A stretch of 6,086 bases of DNA from Caldifarciminota bacterium. GTDB lineage: Bacteria; Hydrothermota; Tepidihabitantia; B3-TA06; JALVRC01. The stretch covers positions 1 through 6,086 of the forward strand of contig JALVRC010000050.1 of assembly GCA_027025255.1 (NCBI GenBank), read 5' to 3'. Under the pieces are notes generated by a model that was not told the DNA's origin, searched no databases, and saw nothing but the letters and a program-made list of their open reading frames with translations. Below, one piece after another: positions 1-6,086 of the stretch. Position 1 is the first letter of the stretch; every line of letters starts with the position of its first letter. The translations under genes were made by a program, and so were the position numbers.

Positions 1-1266
1 GGATATATGTGCTTTAAGTTGTAATCCAGGAAATTTTTTTGAAAGATAATTTAACATATCAACAATCTCCTGAATATCGTTATCAGTTTCTGTTGGAAGT
101 CCAATCATAAAGTAAAGTTTTACCTTTCTCCATCCTCTCTTGGAAGCATTTCTTATAGCATCTTCTATGGCTTCTTTACTTACATTTTTATTTATTATTT
201 TTTTTAATCTTTCAGAAGCAGTTTCCGGTGCAAATGTTAGTCCTGTTTTTTTTATTTTTACAAGTTCATCTGCCACTTCAACTGTAAAATCCTCTCCTCT
301 AAAAGAAGGTATTGATATTGAGACCCTTCTCTTTTTTAAATTTTCATTTAGTTCCCTTAAAAGAGATATAAAATCAGGATAATCTGATATAGAAAAAGAA
401 AGTAGAGAAACTTCACTCCAACCAGATTGTCTTATTCCTCTATCTACTAACCTTTTTATTTCTTCAAAAGATCTAACTCTAACTGGTCTATTAATATATC
501 CTGACTGACAAAATCTACAACCTTTAGTACAACCACGGGATACTTCTATTGTAAGCCTATCATGCTCAACATCTCCTATTGGAACAATAGGAGGAGTTGG
601 AAAATCTTCTTCCTTTAAACTTCTAATCCATCTACGTTTTATTATTTTATCTTTTTTATGAATTTCTGGAACCCAGACACCATCAATCTCAGCTATTTTT
701 TCTACTCTTTTTTTCCTGGTTTTGTACTCTTTCATAATGTTAATAATCTCAACAATGCCTTCTTCTGCATCACCAATGAAAAATGCATCTATAAATTTGC
801 TCATAGGAAGAGGATTAACAGTACAAGGGCCACCAGCTAATATGATTGGTTCATTGTTTTTCCTATCTTTTGCATAAAATGAAATTTTTGCCAAATCAAG
901 CATCATTATTACGTTAGTATACTGTAATTCACTTTGTAGAGAGAATCCAACAATGTCAAAGTTGTTCAACGGTGTTTTGGATTCCAAAGAAAATAAATCT
1001 ATTCTTTTTTCACGCATCTGAGTTATCATGTCTGTCCAAGGAGCAAAAACGCGTTCAGCTTTTACAAAAGGATACTTATTTATAATGTGGTATAGTACTT
1101 TTAATCCATAATTGCTCATGCCAATTTCATACACATCAGGAAAAGCTAAAGCAATTGATAAATCCAGTTTTTTTACTTTCTTAACTACATTATATTCATT
1201 GTTAGTATACCTAATTGGTTTTCTGACAAAAGGAAGAACCTTATCTAAATCACTTTTGTAATTCAT
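1..1266 (-). CDS. B12-binding radical SAM protein, TIGR03960-like (partial, C-terminus beyond left edge)
   Basis: The reading frame is open from an ATG at 1266 to the window edge, giving 422 residues without a stop. Residues about 35-180 resemble a cobalamin-binding-type domain, with FPDVYEIGMSNYGL (43-56), FAPWTDM (74-80), an AGGPCTVNPLP stretch (144-154) and FIGDAEE (163-169). The radical SAM core follows: EVSRGCTKGCRFCQSG (241-256) carries the C246-x3-C250-x2-C253 motif that holds the S-adenosylmethionine-binding [4Fe-4S] cluster, and TFAPETASERL (344-354) is a further signature of this subfamily. From family knowledge, TIGR03960 proteins are uncharacterised and are often encoded near or fused to TIGR03936/DUF2344 and near RNase G; whether that holds here lies outside the window. 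The start sits 6 bases after the stop of the LutB-like gene, and its Shine-Dalgarno overlaps that stop, so it is the last visible gene of the operon. The substrate is unknown, and the reaction cannot be inferred. The family call is strong; the exact subfamily is slightly less certain. Confidence 0.9.
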   Translation of the reverse strand, partial: MNYKSDLDKVLPFVRKPIRYTNNEYNVVKKVKKLDLSIALAFPDVYEIGMSNYGLKVLYHIINKYPFVKAERVFAPWTDMITQMREKRIDLFSLESKTPLNNFDIVGFSLQSELQYTNVIMMLDLAKISFYAKDRKNNEPIILAGGPCTVNPLPMSKFIDAFFIGDAEEGIVEIINIMKEYKTRKKRVEKIAEIDGVWVPEIHKKDKIIKRRWIRSLKEEDFPTPPIVPIGDVEHDRLTIEVSRGCTKGCRFCQSGYINRPVRVRSFEEIKRLVDRGIRQSGWSEVSLLSFSISDYPDFISLLRELNENLKKRRVSISIPSFRGEDFTVEVADELVKIKKTGLTFAPETASERLKKIINKNVSKEAIEDAIRNASKRGWRKVKLYFMIGLPTETDNDIQEIVDMLNYLSKKFPGLQLKAHIS

Positions 1267-1269
1267 GTA

Positions 1270-1275
1270 TCCTTA
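1270..1275 (-). promoter_or_regulatory. Ribosome binding site of the radical SAM gene, overlapping the upstream stop codon
   Basis: The minus strand reads TAAGGA, then TAC, then the ATG at 1266. The TAA is the stop codon of the LutB-like gene, so the Shine-Dalgarno and the upstream stop share bases. The AAGGA-to-ATG spacing is short (3 bases). This arrangement supports the ATG at 1266 as the start and suggests translational coupling. Confidence 0.6.
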
Positions 1276-2535
1276 GAGATGACCTTTGTCCAGTAATCCC
1301 TCCAGCATACTTGTTACAAAAGGTGGTAAATATTGAGCATTCTTAACATCTTCCCTTACTCTTTGTACAAGATGAGGAGTATTTATACTCATTGGACAAT
1401 GCCTGACACAACGTCCGCACATCGTACATGTATAAGATGTCATAGCAGCTTTTTTAAGACCGCCAGAGACATACGCAGTCCAGGGAACACCTATACCACC
1501 CATATATCTATATCCCCATTCACCACTTGTGACAGAAAAAACCGGACATTCATACATACAAGCCCCACATCGTAAACAAAGAAGAAACTCTCTCAAATCT
1601 TTATCTTGAGAAGCTTTAATACGTCCATTGTCAAGCATAACAACATGAAATTCCTCCGGGCCATGAGCTCCATAAACCTTAACCTTTTCAATATCGCCTG
1701 TTTTAGAAGGCCCGCTAATAAGAGATACGTAACTTGTAGAAAGATATCCAGCATATCTCATAACAACTTCCAGCATTAACATACCTGTTGTTAGAGTCGG
1801 TAAAATCTTTTCAACGCCTACCAAAGCAATGTGTACCCTGGGAGCAGCAGTAGCAAGTCTAATATTACCTTCATTTTCTATTAAAAATAATGTTCCAGTA
1901 TCCGATGTTATTGCATTTGCACCACTTATACCAACATCAGCCTTGAAAAACTTATCTCGTAAAAATTCTCTTGCGTATTTAGAAAGTGTTGTAGGATCTG
2001 TTGGAAGGTCCCTTCCAGCCAATTTTGAAAAAATCTCCTTTACTTTTTCTCTGGGAATGTTGACAGCTGGTGCAAGAATATGCATGGGACGAGATTTCAA
2101 AAGTTGAACAATAAATTCACCTAAATCTGTTTCATAAACCGTATTATTATTTTTTTCAAGATAGTCATTTAAGAGCAACTCTTCACTTGTTATAGATTTT
2201 GCCTTAAGAACAAGTTTATCACTCCCAACAATATTGGCTATAATTTTATTGGCTTCATCTGAATCCTTTGCAAAATGGAAATGTCCGTGCGCTCTCTTAA
2301 CAGCAATTTCTACCTTATCTATGTAATTATTAATGTTTTCAAGTACATTTTCCTTAATCCTTCTAAGTTCTTTAGCTTTTTCTTCAACTTCAGGAAAGGC
2401 AGATATTGCTTCATCTCTAGCAGCCCTAAAAGACTTGACTGCCCTATCCATACCCATTCTGCTAAATTTATTCTTTGCAATTTTATAGATTCTTTTTTTA
2501 TACTCATTAAAATCTTTCTTTATATCCACATTCAC
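1273..2535 (-). CDS. LutB-like iron-sulfur protein: LUD domain plus two [4Fe-4S] ferredoxin motifs
   Basis: This 420-residue cytoplasmic protein resembles LutB/LldF, the electron-transfer subunit of the LutABC L-lactate oxidation complex. A charged helical N-terminus (1-75) leads into the LUD domain (about 75-305), with HFHFAKDSDEANKII (85-99), ETDLGEFIVQL (135-145), ADVGISGANAITSDTGTL (199-216), ISGPSKTGDIE (273-283) and HGPEEFHVVMLDNGR (291-305). Two complete cluster motifs follow, C320-C323-C326-C330-P and C370-C373-C376-C380-P, each able to hold a [4Fe-4S] cluster. The protein stops 40 residues after the last cysteine and lacks most of the C-terminal extension of longer LutB proteins (about 470 residues). 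It begins one base after the stop of the CCG gene. Two GTG starts compete: 2535, used here, and 2529, which has GAGG five bases upstream and may be the true start (418 residues). The LutB family is secure, but lactate as substrate is an inference, because LutC is not seen. Confidence 0.92.
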   Translation of the reverse strand: MNVDIKKDFNEYKKRIYKIAKNKFSRMGMDRAVKSFRAARDEAISAFPEVEEKAKELRRIKENVLENINNYIDKVEIAVKRAHGHFHFAKDSDEANKIIANIVGSDKLVLKAKSITSEELLLNDYLEKNNNTVYETDLGEFIVQLLKSRPMHILAPAVNIPREKVKEIFSKLAGRDLPTDPTTLSKYAREFLRDKFFKADVGISGANAITSDTGTLFLIENEGNIRLATAAPRVHIALVGVEKILPTLTTGMLMLEVVMRYAGYLSTSYVSLISGPSKTGDIEKVKVYGAHGPEEFHVVMLDNGRIKASQDKDLREFLLCLRCGACMYECPVFSVTSGEWGYRYMGGIGVPWTAYVSGGLKKAAMTSYTCTMCGRCVRHCPMSINTPHLVQRVREDVKNAQYLPPFVTSMLEGLLDKGHL

Positions 2536-2538
2536 CTC
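2535..2538 (-). promoter_or_regulatory. Shine-Dalgarno GAGG that favours a GTG start at 2529 for the LutB-like gene
   Basis: The minus strand reads TGAGGTGAATGTG, where TGA is the stop of the CCG gene. GAGG lies five bases before the second in-frame GTG (2529) but overlaps the first GTG (2535). Initiation at 2529 is therefore better supported by spacing, and the difference is only two residues. The overlap with the stop codon implies coupling to translation of the CCG gene. Confidence 0.45.
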
Positions 2539-3252
2539 ACTCTATGTTATCAACAATATAACTTACAAGGTCATAAACTTGAATATCTTCTTTTGCAAAC
2601 TCTGCACCTTCTTTAAGATTGATAAAACAAAAAGGACATGATGAAAATAGGTATTTGATGTTCGCAGGAAGAACTTCTTTTTCAATCTTACTTTTAGCAA
2701 CTTCAACTGATATTTTGGGTAAAGCTGCTCTTAATAACCCACCTCCACCACAACATACAGTATCCTCTCGTGTATATGAATAATCCTTTAATTCTACTCC
2801 TGATAAAGTTAAAATTTCTCTCGGTTCATCATATATACCGTCTCCTTCGCGCCCTAAAAAACAAGGATCATGGTAGCCCGCATTCAATAATTTATTTTCT
2901 TTTAGTTTAATCTTGTTATCTTTAATTAACGAATTAATAAAAATAGTTACGTGTAAGACATTAAAATTAACATCAATATTTAATTTCTCTTTATACTCAT
3001 GGGCAAATGCTGTATAACAATGAGGACAGGTTGTCACAATTGTATCTATACCATCCATTTCTTTCAATCCTTCTATGGCAAAGTTCTTTGCTTTTTCAAT
3101 GTGCCCTGTTAAAATTAAGGGAATTCCACAACATCTTTTCTGCCCAATTTTTTTTATTGGAATCCCCTTTGTTTGTAATTTTTCAATTAATTAACAGATA
3201 ATTTTAACTCCGGATTATTCATAGTTGTACATCCATAAAAAAATCCAATCAT
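2537..3252 (-). CDS. LutA/HdrB-like protein with two CCG domains, apparent frameshift near 3190
   Basis: This gene starts at ATG 3252 behind a strong AAGGAG. Its first 21 codons encode MIGFFYGCTTMNNPELKLSV plus Asn, then hit TAA (3187-3189). Translation that matches the family continues in the -1 frame (LIEKLQTKGIPIKK...) down to TGA at 2537. Restoring one base gives 238 residues, close to LutA-type length. Two cysteine-rich CCG domains are then complete. In the first, C8 is followed after 32 residues by CCG, and after 32 more by CPHC. In the second, HDPC is followed after 35 residues by CCG, and after 36 more by CPFC. Such domains bind [4Fe-4S] clusters, noncubane in HdrB, and occur in LutA, GlcF and HdrB/HdrD. 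It sits 27 bases after tRNA-Ala and one base before the LutB-like gene, so the two products probably act together in cytoplasmic electron transfer. The rest of the gene is undegraded, which points to a sequencing error or a very recent mutation. If the shift is real, reinitiation at ATG 3058 or TTG 3067 would give about 175 residues lacking the start of domain 1. Confidence 0.85.
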
Positions 3253-3257
3253 TCAAG

Positions 3258-3263
3258 CTCCTT
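3258..3263 (-). promoter_or_regulatory. Shine-Dalgarno AAGGAG of the CCG gene
   Basis: On the minus strand AAGGAG is followed by CTTGA and the ATG at 3252, a spacing of five bases. This is the strongest ribosome binding site in the window. It decides that the CCG gene starts at 3252 and not at the downstream TTG 3067 or ATG 3058, both of which lie inside the first CCG domain. Confidence 0.8.
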
Positions 3264-3279
3264 ATTAAAATTAGTGAAA

Positions 3280-3352
3280 TGGAGGTGAGCGGACTCGAAC
3301 CGCTGGCCTCCTGCTTGCAAAGCAGGTGCTCTCCCACCTGAGCTACACCCCC
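3280..3352 (-). tRNA. tRNA-Ala, anticodon TGC
   Basis: These 73 bases fold into a full cloverleaf. The acceptor stem is GGGGGTG with CACCTCC, the D arm is GCTC/GAGC, and the anticodon stem is CCTGC/GCAGG around the loop TTTGCAA (anticodon TGC). The variable loop has five bases, and the T arm is AGCGG/CCGCT around TTCGAGT. The acceptor stem contains the G3-U70 wobble pair, the main alanine identity element, and the discriminator base is A. The 3' CCA is not encoded: TTTCAC follows the discriminator, so CCA must be added by nucleotidyltransferase. The gene stands alone, 53 bases after the DUF2723 gene and 27 before the CCG gene. Confidence 0.98.
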
Positions 3353-3366
3353 ATTCTTTAAGTGAA

Positions 3367-3394
3367 ATTATATATATATTCTTTGTCAAGTCAA
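3367..3394 (-). promoter_or_regulatory. Predicted sigma-70-type promoter for tRNA-Ala and possibly the downstream operon
   Basis: On the minus strand the gap before the tRNA holds TTGACT (3394-3389), a 16-base spacer and a consensus TATAAT (3372-3367). This would place the transcription start about seven bases before the mature tRNA 5' end, as is usual for tRNA genes. A second box, TTGACA (3389-3384), overlaps the first but lies only 11 bases from the -10, which is too close. The spacer contains an alternating AT run that could melt easily. No terminator separates the tRNA from the CCG gene, so the promoter may also drive genes down to position 1. Confidence 0.7.
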
Positions 3395-3405
3395 GCAATT
3401 GAGTT

Positions 3406-6086
3406 TTACCTTTTTTTAAGCTCGTTAATCATTTTATCAAGTAATTCTGTCTGATCTGGACGTTTAGTCTTAAGAACTTGAAGAATCCTTATTGCTGATA
3501 TTGTATCATGTAATTCATCAAGATATAATCTAAAAAGGACAGGATCTCCAGGATGAAGTTTCTCCCAACCATAAAGAACTTCCTTTGCTTTATCCATATT
3601 CTTATTGTCTCTATACCATAAAAACAGATTAATCATTGGCTCAGGCCTACCACCAGATGCTAAATAAGCCTTTCTAAAATATTCTTCAGCCATTTTATTA
3701 TCTCCCTTTCTGGAATAGAGCATGCCTTTTCTTAAAAAGTATTCATAAGTATTGCCACCGCCATATTCTTCTACTAATTTAAGATATCTTTCTGCATCAT
3801 CAAATTTTTGAGCTTCAATAGCAAACATTGCAAGATTAATTGTGAATACAAGCTTTAACTGTTTATCTCCCTCAAACTTATCAATAATCTTAACCAGCTC
3901 ATAAGCGTGTTTTGCTCTTTCAAAACGTGTTTCTCCGTATTCTTTTGAACGCAATATTCCTTCACCGATGGTAAACAATGTAATTGCATAATTACTATAC
4001 AAACCCTCAGCACTTTCAGTTTTTCTTACTTTAGGATTTAAAATAGCGTCCATTTTAAAAGTCTTTTTAAAAAGTCTTATTGATTTCTTAAGATTTATTT
4101 CAGGATAACCATTCGGTACAACTCTGTATACCAATCCTTCAGTAGTAAGAAAACCTTTGTATTCATCAACCTTTGATCTACTTACTGTATTAGAAAAATA
4201 TATGGGCATAACTGTTTCTTTATATTTAGTAAGCACTTTATTTAAAAATTGGTCAGGAGGCAATACATAATCTTTAGGGATAGGAGTGTATCCCGGAGCA
4301 ACAGTAATTTTATCATTCATTGTATATTTAATTCCTGCATTTGTAGCTATTAAATCCCTTATCATTATGTCAGCAAGTAAGTATATCTTTTGTCCTACTA
4401 TAACGTATGGTGGTAATTTTTCTATTTCTTCATAAGTAAAGGAAATAGGAGCTCCTTTGTCTTTCAACTGTGTAATATACCATGGAGTATTTAAAAGTGA
4501 AAGGTTAGCATTGATTACCTTATTTTTGTAGGGTTTTTTCCCCCCCCATAATTGAGATGGGACTTCTTGACAAAACCAGAGTGGAAAAGTATCGTTATCT
4601 CCATTAGTAAAAATAACAGAAGGTTCATCACAACTTGCAAGTATATTGTAACCATATTCTGCTGGTATCCAATCACCCTCCCTGGTTTCTAATGGATAAT
4701 TAAAGATAAGAGGAAATATGGAAAGAGAAGCCAGAAAACTTCCTATTGAATATGTAAGTGCTTTAGAACGTTTTTTTAGTATCTCGACCAGTTCTAAAAA
4801 ACCCAGTCCAATGAAAATTGCAAAAAAGACAAAGGAAAAAGTAAAGAAATAATCCCTTTCTCTTACCTCTCTTGGTATATGAGCAGGATTAGCATCCGAG
4901 GGAGCAAATCTCATATTGAGATAAGCAACTAACCCAAGTGAAGCAAAAAGATATATTACAGAAATAAATAGAAACATTTTTTTATCATGTCTAAATAGAT
5001 TAAATAAGCCTAAAAAACCCAAAAGGATAGGAAGCATTCCTATGCCGGTTTCCCATCTCCATTGCCAGAATAAATACTTAACGTACATAGCAATTTGCCA
5101 GAATATCCCCTCAATTGGACTAAAGCCAGTTGCTTTGCCTGTCTCCGGATCCACTACAGTTTTTCTTGGCCATATTTGATTTTGTAGAGCAGTACTCCCA
5201 TATTGTTCTCTTCTTAATACAGAAAAGAATTTCTCCCATGTAGTAGGGGCGACTTCGTTTATATCAGGTTTATCCTGAGCCCTGACCATAAGATAGAGTT
5301 GAACAGTTAAAGCAAAAAATATTATGACAGCTCCAAGAAAAAGATATTTCCAGGAAAACCTCTCATTAAAATACTCCCAGAACACATATATAACAAAAAG
5401 ACTCACGAGGATAAGATGAACAATAGATACTTTATATAAAATAAAAAAGAAAACAACTATACCTAAAAAGTATACAGATAAAGATCTTTTATCAACCACC
5501 CATAAAAAGGGTATTATTGCAAATAACATCATTACAGGTGTTAGATGAATACCCATAGATAAGAAAATAATATAGAGTATCAAAAGAGGTATTTTATTAA
5601 TAGTCTTGTTTAAAATAGGTGAAGGATTTTCTACTCCCTTTCTCCATTTCATAGCTAAAAATACAATAGTAAGACCAATTAAAGAAGAAGGAGCATAAAC
5701 TTCAGCTTCTAATGAGTTATCCCAGATAGTAAAAGCAACTCCCGCAAAAAGTGCAGATATTATTCCGGCAAGATGTGGTAAAAAAGGCATACTCTTAATG
5801 AAATCACTATCTTTATATTCTTCAACTATCTTCTTTGTTACAAAATAAACCATACCAATTCCAATTGCACCAGAAATTATTGATATTAGATTAACTCTAA
5901 AGGCAATCTCTTTTGAAAAAGGAATTAATGTAAATAATCTACCAATTAATACATACAAAGGGGTTCCAGGGGGATGAGGAACACCTAAAATATACGAACA
6001 GGCAATAAATTCACCAACATCCCAAAATGCAACCGTGGGAGATGCGGTCTTAAGATACAATAAAAAGAAAAACAAAGAGATAATAC
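3406..6086 (-). CDS. DUF2723 family polytopic membrane protein with C-terminal TPR-like region (partial, N-terminus beyond right edge)
   Basis: The frame is open through the right edge. The first possible start inside is TTG at 6075 (889 residues, used for numbering), but three in-frame codons before it are also open and the first membrane helix looks clipped, so the true start is probably a little upstream. PTVAFWDVGEFIACSYILG (13-31) followed by PHPPGTPLYVL is the hallmark of DUF2723 (PF11028); its acidic residues sit where GT-C glycosyltransferases such as protein O-mannosyltransferases have catalytic ones. Many hydrophobic helices run to about 460, with the conserved REVRERDYFF (402-411) between two of them. 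The remainder should be soluble: GDWIPAEYGYNILAS (467-481), TNGDNDTFPLW (490-500) and NLSLLNTPWYI (524-534) are family blocks, and about 690-889 is helical with TPR-like pairs at 745-773 and 778-808. A lipid-linked sugar transferase role in the cytoplasmic membrane is likely from fold family but unproven; the acceptor is unknown. It ends 53 bases before the tRNA and is probably a separate transcription unit. Confidence 0.9.
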   Translation of the reverse strand, partial: IISLFFFLLYLKTASPTVAFWDVGEFIACSYILGVPHPPGTPLYVLIGRLFTLIPFSKEIAFRVNLISIISGAIGIGMVYFVTKKIVEEYKDSDFIKSMPFLPHLAGIISALFAGVAFTIWDNSLEAEVYAPSSLIGLTIVFLAMKWRKGVENPSPILNKTINKIPLLILYIIFLSMGIHLTPVMMLFAIIPFLWVVDKRSLSVYFLGIVVFFFILYKVSIVHLILVSLFVIYVFWEYFNERFSWKYLFLGAVIIFFALTVQLYLMVRAQDKPDINEVAPTTWEKFFSVLRREQYGSTALQNQIWPRKTVVDPETGKATGFSPIEGIFWQIAMYVKYLFWQWRWETGIGMLPILLGFLGLFNLFRHDKKMFLFISVIYLFASLGLVAYLNMRFAPSDANPAHIPREVRERDYFFTFSFVFFAIFIGLGFLELVEILKKRSKALTYSIGSFLASLSIFPLIFNYPLETREGDWIPAEYGYNILASCDEPSVIFTNGDNDTFPLWFCQEVPSQLWGGKKPYKNKVINANLSLLNTPWYITQLKDKGAPISFTYEEIEKLPPYVIVGQKIYLLADIMIRDLIATNAGIKYTMNDKITVAPGYTPIPKDYVLPPDQFLNKVLTKYKETVMPIYFSNTVSRSKVDEYKGFLTTEGLVYRVVPNGYPEINLKKSIRLFKKTFKMDAILNPKVRKTESAEGLYSNYAITLFTIGEGILRSKEYGETRFERAKHAYELVKIIDKFEGDKQLKLVFTINLAMFAIEAQKFDDAERYLKLVEEYGGGNTYEYFLRKGMLYSRKGDNKMAEEYFRKAYLASGGRPEPMINLFLWYRDNKNMDKAKEVLYGWEKLHPGDPVLFRLYLDELHDTISAIRILQVLKTKRPDQTELLDKMINELKKR

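Noticed and set aside
140..382. Plus-strand ORF of 80 codons
   Set aside because: It lies opposite the radical SAM coding sequence, whose motifs are clear. It has no recognisable domain or ribosome binding site. The same holds for the plus-strand ORF at 658-840.
1333..2616. Plus-strand ORFs at 1333-1575, 1829-2107 and 2275-2616, and a minus-strand ORF at 2319-2507
   Set aside because: All overlap the LutB-like gene in other frames. Its LUD and ferredoxin motifs show which frame is real.
2537..3067. A shorter 176-residue CCG gene starting at TTG 3067
   Set aside because: The start falls inside the first CCG domain, after the CCG motif. The same frame continues upstream with RCCGIPLILTG, and a much better start with AAGGAG exists at 3252 once one base is restored.
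3182..3198. Programmed -1 ribosomal frameshift in the CCG gene
   Set aside because: The shift site has no X XXY YYZ slippery heptamer. Slipping from AAT back one base would pair poorly with TAA, and no stem-loop or pseudoknot is evident just downstream.
3007..3201. Plus-strand ORF of 64 codons across the CCG gene's 5' part
   Set aside because: It runs antisense to the restored CCG frame and has no supporting motif.
3367..3380. Alternating AT run as a microsatellite or regulatory repeat
   Set aside because: It is short and is adequately explained as the AT-rich spacer and -10 region of the tRNA promoter.
3353..3405. Rho-independent terminator after the DUF2723 gene
   Set aside because: No GC-rich hairpin followed by a T run is visible on the minus strand; the gap is filled by the promoter elements.

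Overview
The window comes from a low-GC bacterium. Every gene lies on the minus strand, so the biological order runs from high to low coordinates. Arginine is written mostly as AGA/AGG and isoleucine often as ATA. The gene content is a DUF2723/TPR membrane protein, a LutA/LutB-like iron-sulfur pair and a B12-binding radical SAM protein of the TIGR03960 type. This suggests an anaerobic, possibly thermophilic member of a lineage such as the FCB group or a candidate phylum like WOR-3 or Cloacimonadota. The lineage is a guess from gene families and base composition; no rRNA or other marker is present.

Layout in transcription order. (1) 6086-3406: a large polytopic membrane protein of the DUF2723 family (GT-C glycosyltransferase-like) with a soluble C-terminal region and TPR-like helices; its start lies just beyond the right edge. 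(2) 3405-3353: a short gap holding a good sigma-70-type promoter (TTGACT, 16 bases, TATAAT). (3) 3352-3280: tRNA-Ala with anticodon TGC, including the G3-U70 identity pair, without an encoded CCA end. (4) 3252-2537: a protein with two cysteine-rich CCG domains (LutA/HdrB-like), split by what looks like a single missing base near 3190; the usual gene finder start (TTG at 3067 or ATG at 3058) would miss its first quarter. (5) 2535-1273: a LutB-like protein with an LUD domain and two complete [4Fe-4S] motifs. (6) 1266-1: the N-terminal 422 residues of a B12-binding radical SAM protein, cut by the left edge.

Genes 4 to 6 are packed with gaps of 1 and 6 bases. Their ribosome binding sites overlap the preceding stop codons, so they almost certainly form one operon, perhaps also fed by the tRNA promoter, since no terminator is seen between the tRNA and gene 4. 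The LutA-like and LutB-like proteins probably form an iron-sulfur redox complex related to the LutABC lactate oxidation system, but no LutC is present here. The radical SAM protein has no established role in that chemistry.

I do not see a clearly new system. The most useful points are the hidden 5' end and frameshift of the CCG gene, the LutC-less Lut pair transcribed together with a radical SAM gene, and a tRNA-headed operon. No CRISPR array, insertion sequence, phage gene, rRNA or convincing terminator was found.
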